In this document: positions 16,688-26,565 of the stretch, piece after piece
How positions within the stretch are numbered: position 1 is the stretch's first letter
Layout: each line of letters starts with the position of its first letter
DNA from: Verrucomicrobiota bacterium
Lineage (GTDB): Bacteria > Verrucomicrobiota > Verrucomicrobiia > Limisphaerales > SIBE01
Assembly: GCA_016871515.1 (NCBI GenBank)
Contig: VHDE01000041.1
Location: forward strand, 1-48,703
Direction: 5' to 3'
DNA length: 48,703 nucleotides
Notes under the pieces: generated by a model
What the model was told of the DNA's origin: nothing
What the model saw: only the letters and a program-made list of their open reading frames with translations
Database searches by the model: none
Translations under genes and position numbers: made by a program

Positions 16688-18568
16688 TTACGGGTTTTCC
16701 GCTGGAGCGCCAAACTTGACCGTCAACGAGTGAGCGTGATTGTCCCGCATGACAACCAGTTCCGCCGAGGCCGAACGGTTAAGACGACCGATGATAGAGA
16801 TCAATTGGTCGTAATTCGAAATAGTTTCTTCGTTTATTCTAACGATAACATCTTGTGGCTTAACGCCTGCCCGTTCCGCCACCGAGTTTGCGCTTACTTG
16901 GGTAACCTTGACCCCATCGCCGCCGAATTCAGGATCGAACTGGACCCCGAGTTGCACGCCGCGATCGCGCCTTGAACGTCGGAAAGGGACGCCGTCCGCT
17001 TTGGTAAAGGAAGGTCCTGTATCGGCGTTAGCAAGGTGGTCCACGAAAAGCCAAGCGAGCCGCGTTACTTGTTCGATCTCAGTCGTATGAATCAACGGCC
17101 AGTCGTCCGTTGGCTTGTGGTACTGCGGATGGAGGCCCGTGTGAAAGAAAAGGACCGGTATGTTCTGATTGTAAAACGAGGCGTGATCGCTGGGACCGCG
17201 GCCTCCTTGGCTGGTGGTTATGTTAAGAGGAGAATTCTGCTTGAGTTGATCTACCATTCCTTTGAATCCAGGCGATGTGCCAATCCCCCCAATGTTCAAC
17301 CCGTTTTTGCCACGGCCGACTTGATCTAAGTTAATCATGGCTAATATGTTGGAAAGCGAGTGTAGTGGATGCTCGACGTAATGCTGCGAACCGAGCAGAC
17401 CGCGCTCTTCGGCGTCAAAACCGATGAACAATAAACTGCGTCGAGGCCGGACCTCAGCACGGGCAAACGCTTCCGCTAGTTCAAGCAACGCCGCAGTCCC
17501 GGACGCGTTATCATCGGCCCCGTTGTGGATTGCGCTCGCCGTCCGATTTGTTCCAGGAGGAAGTCCGTAACCGACGTGGTCAAAATGAGCGCCCAGCAGA
17601 ACGATTTCATCCTTCAACATCGCGTCTGCGCCCGGCAGAAGACCGAGGACATTGCGCGCGGTTGCTTTCTGAGAGAGAAGTTCGACGTTCAGTTCGATCA
17701 AGTTATCCAGTGCAAACGATCTCGGTTTCAGATCGATGTCAATATCGGCAACCAGTTTAGCCAGATCATGATTCGCCGACTGCAACCATCCTGCTGCCAA
17801 GTTGTAATCGACGAATATCATTGGGATCGACTGTGCTCTCAGTCCAAAACGAAACGGTCCGCCCGAGGCCATTTGGCTTATCGACTGTCGGTTGGGTGCG
17901 GCGTCTGCGATGAGCAGAGCTTTGGCGCCGCGCTCCTGCGCCACTTTGAGTTTAGTTCTGAATTCCGCGTGAGCCGTGTGATTCGTTCCTTGGAAAACGC
18001 TCTTCGGATCGTTCGCTTGAGGTTCGCGGCGCAGCACGAGAACGATCTTGTCGCGTACGTCGATCGCTGCGTAATCGTCGTATTGATGCTCCGGCGCAAT
18101 TATTCCGTAACCGGCAAAGACAACCGCCCCTGTGGCCGATTGCCGTTCGACATTGTCGAAGGGCAGAAAATCCACTGATGCGCTGTGGGTGCGTGCCTCA
18201 CCTTTCGCTCGGCTGACCAGCCGTGTCGCAGGCCCTATCTTCGAGCCTAATGCGATTTCAAACTCCTGAAACCAACTTTGGCTTTGGCCGGCTGGTTGCA
18301 GGCCATATTTTTCAAATTCGAGCGCCACGTATTTTGCGGCCAAGGCAGCGCCCTTTTCACCACTTCCGCGGCCTTCGAAGTCATCGTCAGCCAGGTAGCG
18401 AATGTGCTGCATTAGTTCATCGCTGGTGATGCCCATCGCGTCGGGACCCATTGGCGTCGGCGCAACCGTTTGTGCGGAGGGAGTCAGGACCGTTAACGTG
18501 CTTCCGAGAAGGACTGCGGCGATCCGGCGCGTAGTTGGTTCGAACACTTTTATCGCTTTGAAAATCAT
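16688..18568 (-). CDS. Exported M28 metallopeptidase with PA and PDZ domains
   Basis: 626 residues from ATG 18568, 16 bases after the stop of the FG-GAP gene, with a signal-like N-terminus (RRIAAVLLGSTLTVLTPSAQ). The protease-associated (PA) insert spans ~145-260. The M28 zinc-peptidase core carries its expected residues: His328 (GAHFDHVGYG), Asp353 (GADDNASG), Glu387/Glu388 (DAEERGLLGS), Asp415 (INLDQVGR) and His484 (PQYHKPTDD). A PDZ domain (~538-620, LGVQF and GVKPQDVIVRINE) closes the protein. Likely a periplasmic or secreted aminopeptidase; substrate unknown. Probably cotranscribed with the FG-GAP protein upstream. Confidence 0.92.
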   Translation of the reverse strand: MIFKAIKVFEPTTRRIAAVLLGSTLTVLTPSAQTVAPTPMGPDAMGITSDELMQHIRYLADDDFEGRGSGEKGAALAAKYVALEFEKYGLQPAGQSQSWFQEFEIALGSKIGPATRLVSRAKGEARTHSASVDFLPFDNVERQSATGAVVFAGYGIIAPEHQYDDYAAIDVRDKIVLVLRREPQANDPKSVFQGTNHTAHAEFRTKLKVAQERGAKALLIADAAPNRQSISQMASGGPFRFGLRAQSIPMIFVDYNLAAGWLQSANHDLAKLVADIDIDLKPRSFALDNLIELNVELLSQKATARNVLGLLPGADAMLKDEIVLLGAHFDHVGYGLPPGTNRTASAIHNGADDNASGTAALLELAEAFARAEVRPRRSLLFIGFDAEERGLLGSQHYVEHPLHSLSNILAMINLDQVGRGKNGLNIGGIGTSPGFKGMVDQLKQNSPLNITTSQGGRGPSDHASFYNQNIPVLFFHTGLHPQYHKPTDDWPLIHTTEIEQVTRLAWLFVDHLANADTGPSFTKADGVPFRRSRRDRGVQLGVQFDPEFGGDGVKVTQVSANSVAERAGVKPQDVIVRINEETISNYDQLISIIGRLNRSASAELVVMRDNHAHSLTVKFGAPAENP

Positions 18569-18584
18569 AAGATTGGTTAAGGCC

Positions 18585-20780
18585 CTACTCACTATCGAGG
18601 CATTGGATGCTTTCGTCTGCCAGTTGAACAACAATTTCGGCGAGCCCGTCGCCGTCCAAATCCGCGATGGCTGGCATTGAGAGGTTTGCTGCCGCTTCCC
18701 ATTCCCAGAGAATCCTGCCGGAAGAGCGATTTCCGGTGACTGCAATCAACTTGTTGCGTGAGACGTAAAGCAGCTCGTCGCCTCTCCGACCGTCGATGTC
18801 TGCCGCAGTGACTCGATAACACGACGGATCAGGTCCTTTCAGCGACCAGAGGAGCTTTCCGTTCCTGGAGTCAAAGACGCGCACTCCATCAACATAACCG
18901 GCCGACCCAATTTCGAAAGTTCCGTCGCCATCGATATCCACGAGTGCGTGCCGCACCGCGGTTGTTTGCCCGACATTGTCGTCAGGTTTGCCGGTTGGGT
19001 AATCCGAACGCGCTAGTCCATGCCAGATCGGCGCGCCATTTGTCTCGAGCAACGCGAGGATGTAGGGCGAGTCGAGGAGCACGGCCGGTTTGTTCCGGTT
19101 CAAAAAATCAAAGACCATCGGCTCACCATAGGCGGCCCAGGCCGGGAGTTGCTTCCTGCTCGCCAACTCAACGCCATAGCTCAGGCGGCCTGTCCGGCCA
19201 TCTGCAATCCAAAAGCAAACCGGGTAAAGCGACACCAGTTCATCCAGTCCATCCCTGTCAAGATCAGCGATACCTGGCGGGGCGCCGGCGTAAGCCCACG
19301 AAAACTGACCCGGGACGGTCGCTTTCTCTTGCCTCCAAATCAGAGCGCCCGTGCGCCCGTCGATCAGATGTCCGACATCTGAGTGCATCAAACCTCGCCG
19401 TGTATTAACAAACAGATCGCTTTGGTTTTTCGAACGAAAGTTGCCTGGCCACCAAAAGGTGAGGGCGCCTGCATTCCAAATCGGCAGAGCACCGGGCGTT
19501 TGTTTGAACGCCGTCTGCCAAAGCCGTGAACCATCATGGCGATATGCAACCAACAGGGCTCGACCTGTTCCGTCCTGGTCCGCAACGATGACCTCCTGCC
19601 CTCCGTTTCCATCCAAGTCGGCACCCACGATGCCGAGTCGCCGGCTTCCGTCGCCCATTCCACGACCGGTTCGACGCCAAAGCAGGCGAGGCTCATTGCT
19701 TCGTTCTTTTGGCGGTTCGATGGCGAACACCTGTTGTGCCGTTCCTTCCGATACGACGATCATGGGACCGTTAGTCTGAAGGCGGGCGATGATCGGCGAA
19801 GAAAGCGTAGTGCTGAGTGGTTGGCTGGCGACGACCCGCGCGTCGGTATTCGTGCAAGAGATCGCCAGGACGCCACCTTTGGGAACGTTCATACGCACGG
19901 TTGCGGCCATTCCGGGAGGACTGTTAGACGTAGCCGCCCACGCCACGAGGTTGAACTCGCCAACGAACCCTGCCACGGACCACAGGCAGTTCATCGCGCT
20001 AGCGCCATTACCATCAAGCCGCAGCGCGCTGAGCGTCACGGTATAGCTCGATTCTGCGTCGAGTCCCTGCTCAGCGACGCAAAATGCCGGGCGAGCACCG
20101 TTTGGACTCTTGATAATGGGCGCCTCCTGCATGCTCTGCGAAGCGGTCGTCGACCAAGTGCTTCCCAAACGCGGCAAATCTGCCGTTATCCAGGCGGCGA
20201 GTGGGCGTGACCAGAGCACCGCCGGTTTCGTGTGTTTCAGACTCACCATTTCAATGGAGCCGTACGTCGGCACTCGCACACCGTCGGCTGCGATAAGAAA
20301 CAGTTCCTCTCGTTGATCTCCGTCCAAATCCGCTGAGCCTTTCAGAAAGCGGCCGGGGAAGTCGTGAAGCGTCTTGCCAGTTGACGCATCGATTACGAGC
20401 GCGTGCCATTGGCTATCACCGGTATCATTAAACAAATTCAGAACGATTTCCAGCCTCTCGTCCCCAGTTGCGTTGACGAGAGGACGCGGTCCAATCCGCG
20501 GCCATTTCGTTCGTTCTTCGATCTTTTGCTCGATGTCGCGGCGCCAGCGCACTGAGAGCCGCTGGGACTCGGATTTCTTGGGGTCATAATTCAGCACATC
20601 GATGTGGCTTTGAAAGTCTCCGATTGTGACAAGCTCAACCTGTCCGTCGCCGTCCACGTCTGCCACGCCGAACCAACCGTAAGGACGGCTCTGATGATAT
20701 CGCAACTCGCTTTCCTTCCGGCCTGTTGTTCCCTCGAAGATCATGACGCGATAGTGTGCGGCGGCGCAGACTTCCTGCAC
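18585..20780 (-). CDS. FG-GAP/VCBS repeat protein, 5' end apparently eroded
   Basis: 731 residues from GTG 20780, the only usable start in the frame. The protein is a chain of FG-GAP/VCBS calcium-binding blades of an integrin-type beta-propeller: ADVDGDGQVELV, ADLDGDQREELFL, GADLDGNGGQEVIV, ADLDRDGLDELV, VDIDGDGTFEIGS, ADIDGRRGDELLY, ADLDGDGLAEIVV. Such proteins are normally exported, but no signal peptide is present. Codons upstream of the GTG, back to a TGA near 20859, still read as a blade (LWREVDVDGDGVQEV) without any start codon. The true 5' end therefore seems lost or frameshifted, and this may be a pseudogene. It is followed by the M28 peptidase, with which it may have formed an operon. 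Confidence 0.75.
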   Translation of the reverse strand: MQEVCAAAHYRVMIFEGTTGRKESELRYHQSRPYGWFGVADVDGDGQVELVTIGDFQSHIDVLNYDPKKSESQRLSVRWRRDIEQKIEERTKWPRIGPRPLVNATGDERLEIVLNLFNDTGDSQWHALVIDASTGKTLHDFPGRFLKGSADLDGDQREELFLIAADGVRVPTYGSIEMVSLKHTKPAVLWSRPLAAWITADLPRLGSTWSTTASQSMQEAPIIKSPNGARPAFCVAEQGLDAESSYTVTLSALRLDGNGASAMNCLWSVAGFVGEFNLVAWAATSNSPPGMAATVRMNVPKGGVLAISCTNTDARVVASQPLSTTLSSPIIARLQTNGPMIVVSEGTAQQVFAIEPPKERSNEPRLLWRRTGRGMGDGSRRLGIVGADLDGNGGQEVIVADQDGTGRALLVAYRHDGSRLWQTAFKQTPGALPIWNAGALTFWWPGNFRSKNQSDLFVNTRRGLMHSDVGHLIDGRTGALIWRQEKATVPGQFSWAYAGAPPGIADLDRDGLDELVSLYPVCFWIADGRTGRLSYGVELASRKQLPAWAAYGEPMVFDFLNRNKPAVLLDSPYILALLETNGAPIWHGLARSDYPTGKPDDNVGQTTAVRHALVDIDGDGTFEIGSAGYVDGVRVFDSRNGKLLWSLKGPDPSCYRVTAADIDGRRGDELLYVSRNKLIAVTGNRSSGRILWEWEAAANLSMPAIADLDGDGLAEIVVQLADESIQCLDSE

Positions 20781-20929
20781 TCCATCGCCGTCGACGTCAA
20801 CCTCTCTCCATAAACAAGAAACATAAGCTATTCCACCAGCTAAACTTTGAGCTGTTCTTCAAGAGCCAAGCACATACTTCACATTTAACGGATTGCAATG
20901 CGGTTCTGCCTTACATTACATTGGCCGCC

Positions 20930-22747
20930 ATGAAACGGTTTTTCATTCCTGTCTTCTCATTTTTATTGTTTGCGCTGGTCGTCAATGCGGTGGGTCCGGA
21001 TGATCAATACATTCAAATCTATAATCTCATTCAAGAAGGAGATCGTCTTGGTGGCAGTGGCCAGTCGGGCGCCGCGCGCGAAAAATATCTCCAAGCTCAG
21101 ACGACTTTAAAGAAGCTGCAGTCCGCGTATCCGAATTGGAATGATGCCGTTATTCAGTTTCGTTTGAATTACCTCACTGAAAAACTGGGCTCTTCAACTG
21201 GCGAACGGCCGGCTTCACCTCCACTCGAAAAGGCCGTTCCTGAAAAGAAGCCGGCGACGACCAAGCAGCCCCAGGCAACACCTGGAGAAGACAGTCAACG
21301 AGTCAGCGCATTGAATGAAGAAGTCGCACGGCTCCAACGCGAAAACGGGGTTCTGCAAGCGAAGCTCAAAGAAGCGCTCTCCGCACAGCCCGCCGCAATT
21401 GATCCCCGCGAACTCAATAAAGCGGAAGCGAGAATTCGAGGCCTGGAGAAGGATAAGGAATTGCTGCGCGTCAGCCTCAAACAGGAACAAGCGAAAGCAG
21501 CCACACCGGCGGCGACGGAAGAGCTTAGGAAAGCTTTGTCGGAGGCGAACAACAAACTTGCGCGAGCTGTCGACGCCAATGTTGCTCTCGCGCGCGAAAA
21601 GGAGATTCTCGAAGCCCGGTTGCAATCCATCACCCGCGAAGCTGCGACGGCTAAGATTGCGAGCGAAAACAAGAAGGTCTTGGAAGGAACCCAGCCACCT
21701 CCCGTCGCGCCGGGCGCCGCCCAGCCCACACCAGAGGCGAACGCTGCACTGGCTCGCTTGCAAACTCAATTGAATACGCTTCAGAACGAAAAGGCGGCAT
21801 TGGAAGCAACCAAAAAGGATCTCGAAACCAAGCTAGCGAGCGCGTCGGCATCTGCGCCTAAACCTGCCGGAACTGAAAGCGAGCGCGTGAAACGGCTCGA
21901 GAGCGAACGGGATGGCCTCTTAAAGAAGCTGAACGAAACGACCAAGCAGCTCTATGACAACAAATCGCGCACACAATCTGTTCAACGCGATCAATACGAA
22001 AATCAATTGGCGATCTTACGGGCACGGCTCGAAGTATTCGAGGCGCGGAAAGTTCCTTTTACCACGGAAGAACTGGCTCTCTTCAAGAAACCGGAAGTAA
22101 CCACAACCAAAGTGGACCTGAAGGCAGGAAAAAAATCGTTGCGAGAATTGCCGCGCGGCGCCGGGCCTCTTTTGGCGGAGGCTGATCGGGCCTTTGCTAC
22201 CAGGCAGTATGCCGAGGCGGAAAAGAAATACCTTCAAGTGCTGAAGCTCGACGACAAGAATGTCTTCACGCTCGCTAACCTCGGCGCAATTCAATTGCAG
22301 CAAGATCGCATCGAAGACGCCGAAGCCAGCCTCAAACGAGCGTTGAGCGAAGATCCTAATGACACCCGCGCAGTCTCGTTATGGGGATACTTAAAATTCC
22401 GCCAGGAAAAATTCGATGAAGCGCTCGATGCGCTAAGCCGCGCTGCTCAACTCGATCCGCAAAATCCCGAAATCCAAAACTATTTGGGAATTACGCTGAG
22501 CCACAAAGGGCAGCGCGGTCCGGCCGAAACTGCCCTGCGCAAGGCAATTCAGATCGCGCCAGGATTTGGCGACGCTCATCAAAATCTCGCCTTGATCTAT
22601 GCATCCCAACAGCCCCCCTTCAAGGAACTGGCGCGCTGGCATTATCAGAAATCACTTGCCTGTGGGAATCCGCAAAATCCGACGATCGAGAAAATGATCG
22701 AAAGCGGTCAAGCTTCGGCAACGCCCCCCGCGTCGGAAGCCAAGTAA
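20930..22747 (+). CDS. Exported coiled-coil and TPR protein
   Basis: 605 residues from ATG 20930, chosen because a signal peptide follows (FFIPVFSFLLFALVVNA); a longer frame from 20756 overlaps the divergent gene. Residues ~30-85 form an alpha-helical domain (IYNLIQEGDRLGGSGQ, then AREKYLQAQTTLKKLQ). Residues ~120-365 are long heptad-rich coiled coil interrupted by Pro/Ala/Lys linkers. Residues ~420-590 are tetratricopeptide repeats (AFATRQYAEAEKKYLQVLKL; LKRALSEDPNDTRA; LSRAAQLDPQNPEIQNYLGI). This architecture suggests a periplasmic or envelope scaffold. No enzyme motif is visible and the partner is unknown. It is transcribed divergently from the FG-GAP gene. Confidence 0.8.
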   Translation: MKRFFIPVFSFLLFALVVNAVGPDDQYIQIYNLIQEGDRLGGSGQSGAAREKYLQAQTTLKKLQSAYPNWNDAVIQFRLNYLTEKLGSSTGERPASPPLEKAVPEKKPATTKQPQATPGEDSQRVSALNEEVARLQRENGVLQAKLKEALSAQPAAIDPRELNKAEARIRGLEKDKELLRVSLKQEQAKAATPAATEELRKALSEANNKLARAVDANVALAREKEILEARLQSITREAATAKIASENKKVLEGTQPPPVAPGAAQPTPEANAALARLQTQLNTLQNEKAALEATKKDLETKLASASASAPKPAGTESERVKRLESERDGLLKKLNETTKQLYDNKSRTQSVQRDQYENQLAILRARLEVFEARKVPFTTEELALFKKPEVTTTKVDLKAGKKSLRELPRGAGPLLAEADRAFATRQYAEAEKKYLQVLKLDDKNVFTLANLGAIQLQQDRIEDAEASLKRALSEDPNDTRAVSLWGYLKFRQEKFDEALDALSRAAQLDPQNPEIQNYLGITLSHKGQRGPAETALRKAIQIAPGFGDAHQNLALIYASQQPPFKELARWHYQKSLACGNPQNPTIEKMIESGQASATPPASEAK

Positions 22748-22803
22748 GTTGGCTCGCTAGTGGACTGCGCCGCTGTTGCCCACTTTGATGCAAGTTGGCT
22801 GTG

Positions 22804-22944
22804 CAATGACGAATGAGCGAAATCCGAATTTCGAAGAATGACCAAATGACGAAATCCGAATGGACCATTGTGGTGTCGGATCGAGGTCATTAATCATTGG
22901 AGCTTCGTCATTCTTTGGTCATTCGTCCTTCGACATTCGTCATT
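22804..22944. repeat. Imperfect inverted repeat built from GAATGAC/GTCATTC words
   Basis: The left arm (22804-22852) carries aatgacgaatgagcg and agaatgaccaaatgacgaa. The right arm (22904-22944) carries ttcgtcattctttggtcatt and cgacattcgtcatt, roughly its reverse complement with small indels. It lies in a 430-base gene-free stretch together with the palindrome at 22995-23104. No coding potential was seen. Confidence 0.55.
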
Positions 22945-22994
22945 TGCGTTTGCATGCGAGCAGCCGGCATAAAGCTGGACCGCGCCAGGAAGCG

Positions 22995-23104
22995 AGGACG
23001 CGTCTTTTCAGTTGTAGCGGCGTCTCGTAAGAGCGCCGCATTCTTCCCGCCAACACTAGCAGCGCTCTTACGAGACGCCGCTACAGTCAGGAAAGACGCG
23101 TCCT
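22995..23104. repeat. 110-bp nested palindromic element
   Basis: Outer arms of 13 bp (aggacgcgtcttt / aaagacgcgtcct) enclose inner arms of 23 bp (23014-23036 and 23062-23084) that are perfect reverse complements, with core cgtctcgtaagagcg. The inner arm recurs with one mismatch at 27451-27476. Size, nesting and dispersal fit a miniature palindromic repeat (REPIN- or MITE-like) rather than a terminator. No ORF inside. Confidence 0.75.
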
Positions 23105-23174
23105 AGATCAACCATCAATCAGCGATTCCTCTGTTGCAGTACCTATGGCAGGCCGTTATGGTTACCGCCCAGTT

Positions 23175-24545
23175 ATGACCTTGACCGAAAAGATTTTGGC
23201 GCGGGCGTCGGGTAAGGCCAGCGTCCACGCCGGTGAAAATATTTGGGTGAACGCCGATGTTCTGATGACCCACGACGTTTGCGGGCCTGGAACGATTGGG
23301 GTTTTCAAACGCGAGTTTGGACCGAAGGCAAAGGTTTGGGACCGCAACAAAGTGGTCATCATTCCCGATCACTACATCTTCACAGCCGACTCGAAATCGA
23401 ATCGAAATGTGGACATTCTGCGCGACTTCGTCCGGGAACAAGGCTTGCCCTATTTTTACGACGTAATCGACGATCCGAATGGGCATTGGGCCTTTGACGC
23501 TTCTCAGGGGATGTTAAAGCGCCAGTACGGCAGCCACTATGCCGGCGTCTGTCATACGGCTCTGCCCCAAAAGGGACACACGCGGCCGGGCGAAGTTCTT
23601 TTCGGGACCGATTCCCACACTTGCATGGCCGGCGCTTTTAATCTCTTGGCGACAGGGATTGGCAATACTGACGCCGGGTTCGTCATGGGAACGGGGAAGC
23701 TCCTGATTAAGGCGCCGGAAACGATGCACTTTCGTCTTGAAGGCAAGTTGCAGACCGGTGTGATGGCCAAGGATGTCATTCTCCATTGCATCGGGCAAAT
23801 TGGCTTCGACGGCGCAACGTACCGCGCCATGCAATTCGACGGCTCCGGAGTGGCCAACCTTTCGATGGACGATCGTATGACCATCGCCAACATGGCGATC
23901 GAGGCGGGCGGAAAGAACGGCATCTTTGAGTTTGATGCTCAAACTCAAGCTTTCGTGGACTATCGCTGCAAATTGAACGGCACACGCGCTTCTTATCAAC
24001 CGGTTGAGCGAGATCGGGACGAAAAGTTTGTCTATGAACTTACGGTGGATCTTTCCGCGCTCGAACCGACCGTGGCTTGCCATCCGGATCCCGGACAGCG
24101 GAAGCTCGCCAAAGAGCTAACCAATGTTCGCTTGGATCGCGCTTACATTGGTTCGTGCACGGGGGGGAAGACGAGCGACTTTCTCGAGTTCGCGCGCGTC
24201 CTTCAAGGCAAGCGCGTCGCCATTGATACTTTTGGCGTGCCAGCGACACCGGAGATTGTCCACGATTTGCAATCGGCGCGATGGGGCAGCAAGACCATCT
24301 GGCAAATCTTGGTGGACGCCGGAGTGCAAATGACGGAAAACGCGAGCTGCGCCGCCTGTTTGGGCGGACCGGTGGACACCTTTGGGCGCATGAATACTCC
24401 GCTGAAATGCATCAGCGCAACCAATCGCAATTTCCCCGGACGGATGGGCCACAAAGAGTCGCAAGTCTTTTTGGCTTCGCCAGCCACCGTCGCAGCCAGT
24501 GCCTTAACCGGACACATCACGGATCCTCGCGAATATCTAAGTTAA
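23175..24545 (+). CDS. leuC: 3-isopropylmalate dehydratase large subunit / aconitase-family (LeuC/HacA type)
   Basis: 456 residues from ATG 23175 (MTLTEKILARASG is the usual family start); ATG 23145 is a possible alternative. LeuC isomerises 2-isopropylmalate to 3-isopropylmalate in leucine synthesis using a [4Fe-4S] cluster. The three cluster cysteines are present: Cys328 (GSCTGGKTSDF) and Cys392/Cys395 (SCAACLGGP). Other family motifs: FGTDSHT (143-149) and ATNRNFPGRMGH (415-426). The family also includes homoaconitase and methylthioalkylmalate enzymes, so the substrate is less certain than the family. The small subunit leuD, usually adjacent, is not in the window. Confidence 0.88.
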   Translation: MTLTEKILARASGKASVHAGENIWVNADVLMTHDVCGPGTIGVFKREFGPKAKVWDRNKVVIIPDHYIFTADSKSNRNVDILRDFVREQGLPYFYDVIDDPNGHWAFDASQGMLKRQYGSHYAGVCHTALPQKGHTRPGEVLFGTDSHTCMAGAFNLLATGIGNTDAGFVMGTGKLLIKAPETMHFRLEGKLQTGVMAKDVILHCIGQIGFDGATYRAMQFDGSGVANLSMDDRMTIANMAIEAGGKNGIFEFDAQTQAFVDYRCKLNGTRASYQPVERDRDEKFVYELTVDLSALEPTVACHPDPGQRKLAKELTNVRLDRAYIGSCTGGKTSDFLEFARVLQGKRVAIDTFGVPATPEIVHDLQSARWGSKTIWQILVDAGVQMTENASCAACLGGPVDTFGRMNTPLKCISATNRNFPGRMGHKESQVFLASPATVAASALTGHITDPREYLS

Positions 24546-24566
24546 GCAGCCAGCTGAGCACGAGGA

Positions 24567-26564
24567 ATGGACCGTGAACGTCTGGACAACTGTTGCGAGA
24601 AGGGGATTCTCGGCCTCGTCCTGGCTATTCTGATTTTCGCGCCAATCGCAACCGGCGCGGTTCGCACGCTGGAGATGCTCATCGTTCAGGGATTGACGAT
24701 GGGCGTTGCAGCTTTATGGCTCGCGCGGATTTGGTTGCAACCGAATTATCGGCTTCTCTGGGCGCCGATAAGTTGGGCGGCGGTGGCGTTCACGGCCTAC
24801 GCCATTATCCGCTATCAGCAAGCAGAGCTCGAATACGTCGCGCGGGCAGAAACACTCAAGGTCATCATCTACGCGTTTCTATTTTTTGCGATCCTCAATA
24901 ATCTTCATCGCCAGGAATCGACGCACATCATCACTTTCGTTCTGATTTTTTTGGGAATGGCGATTTCGCTCTACGCGATTTTTCAATTCTTGACGAAGTC
25001 GCCTTACGTTTGGGGAATCTGGCACTTTGAAAAACCAGCGCAATACCTTGGCCGCGGATCAGGGACGTTTATTTGTCCGAATAATCTGGCCGGCTTCTTG
25101 GAGATGATTCTCCCATTAGGATTGGCCTTAACGATCGCGGGCCGCTCCAAACCGGTGACAAAGGTCTTTGTCGGCTATGCATCCCTGGTGATGCTGGGCG
25201 GGATCGGAGTGACCTTGTCACGCGGCGGATGGCTCGCGAGCGGTCTCGCGCTGCTCGTTTTGTTTGCCATTCTCGTGATTTACCGAAATAGCCGGTTGCC
25301 AGCGATCCTCTCTCTGACGTTCCTTGTGGGAGTGGGAGCTTTCTTTTTCAAACAGACTTACCAACCTCAACAACGGATCGAGCAGGTCTTTCGTGAAGAT
25401 GGCAACCTGTACGACATTCGATTTTATCTTTGGAAACCGGCCATCCAGATTTGGAAACAACATTTCTGGTGGGGAGCAGGGCCAGCACACTTCGATTACC
25501 GGTTTCCCGCCGTGCGGCCAGAAGTCGTCCAATTGCGGCCAAACCGCGCCCACAACGATTACTTAAATACCCTGGCAGATTGGGGGTTGGTCGGAACGGC
25601 GCTCGTCGCTTCAGCGTGGATATTGCTCTACTGGGGCGTCTTCAAAACTTGGAAATATGTCCGGCGATCGAGCGAATTCGCCACCAAGCCAAGCAACCGC
25701 TCGGCGTTAGTCCTCGGAGCCGCCATCGGCTTGTTAGCGGTTCTTTTTCATTCGGTGGTCGATTTCAATATGCACATTCCCGCGAATGCTATCGTCGCGG
25801 TCACGCTGATGGCGATCCTGGCCGGGCACTTGCGGTTCGCGACGGAGCGCTATTGGGTGACCTGCGGGATCGGAACGCGCGTTGGCTTAAGTGCCGTCAT
25901 ACTCGTTGGCATGGTCTGCTTGGGCCAGCAAGGCGCGCTCGGATTTCGAGAATTTGTCTGGCTGGAACGAGCCGATCGGGCCGAACGCGCGATCTTAACC
26001 AGCCTGCAAACGTTGTCGAAAATGGAGTCAGCAGACGAGAGGGATCTCGACGCAGAATTACTCCTTAAGAGGGGAATTATGCGGGCCATGAACGACCGCC
26101 TGGAATTCCTCAAGATGGCTCATACGGTTGATCCCAGAAATTTCGAGACGACTTACAAGATCGGGGAAATATTCCGGACCCAAAGCTGGCAAGGTGACCA
26201 TGCGAACTACGTCTCATTGGCTAAGGAAGCTATGAAGTGGTTTAGGCTGGGCATGCGTTTGAATCCCTACAACGCCTACAATTACTTCCGCTACGGAATG
26301 TGTTTGGACTGGGCGCTAAAAAACTATTCGGAGGCGGAACCGTATTTCCGACGAGCGGCCGAGCTGGACCCAAACAGCTTTTATGTCGTGAACCACGTCG
26401 GCTGGCATTACTTTCAAGCGCGCAATTATCCAGAGGCGAAACGATGGTTTCAACGCTCGCAACAATTAAGGATGCCAGATTGGCGCGAAAACCTGATTGC
26501 TTCTTCCTATCTCAAGATGATCGAAAAGCTCGAGGCGCAGGAAGCGCGCGAACCCGCGCCGTAG
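24567..26564 (+). CDS. O-antigen ligase/polymerase family (Wzy_C) membrane protein with C-terminal TPRs
   Basis: 665 residues. About 10-12 membrane helices fill residues ~15-470. The Wzy_C/WaaL signature region follows TLSRGGWLASGLALLVLF (~215-232) and the long periplasmic loop has DIRFYLWKPAIQIWKQ, WWGAGPAHFDYRFP and the characteristic RAHNDYLNTLADWGLVG. The last ~170 residues are TPR-like (FRLGMRLNPYNAYNYFRYG; FRRAAELDPNSFYVVNHVGW). These enzymes polymerise or ligate lipid-linked glycans on the periplasmic face. No glycosyltransferases are adjacent; it starts 21 bases after leuC and may be cotranscribed. Exact substrate unknown. Confidence 0.85.
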   Translation: MDRERLDNCCEKGILGLVLAILIFAPIATGAVRTLEMLIVQGLTMGVAALWLARIWLQPNYRLLWAPISWAAVAFTAYAIIRYQQAELEYVARAETLKVIIYAFLFFAILNNLHRQESTHIITFVLIFLGMAISLYAIFQFLTKSPYVWGIWHFEKPAQYLGRGSGTFICPNNLAGFLEMILPLGLALTIAGRSKPVTKVFVGYASLVMLGGIGVTLSRGGWLASGLALLVLFAILVIYRNSRLPAILSLTFLVGVGAFFFKQTYQPQQRIEQVFREDGNLYDIRFYLWKPAIQIWKQHFWWGAGPAHFDYRFPAVRPEVVQLRPNRAHNDYLNTLADWGLVGTALVASAWILLYWGVFKTWKYVRRSSEFATKPSNRSALVLGAAIGLLAVLFHSVVDFNMHIPANAIVAVTLMAILAGHLRFATERYWVTCGIGTRVGLSAVILVGMVCLGQQGALGFREFVWLERADRAERAILTSLQTLSKMESADERDLDAELLLKRGIMRAMNDRLEFLKMAHTVDPRNFETTYKIGEIFRTQSWQGDHANYVSLAKEAMKWFRLGMRLNPYNAYNYFRYGMCLDWALKNYSEAEPYFRRAAELDPNSFYVVNHVGWHYFQARNYPEAKRWFQRSQQLRMPDWRENLIASSYLKMIEKLEAQEAREPAP

Positions 26565-26565
26565 C

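Noticed and set aside
22804-23104. CRISPR array
   Set aside because: The repeated words are in inverted, not direct, order, there are no regular spacers, and no cas genes are nearby.
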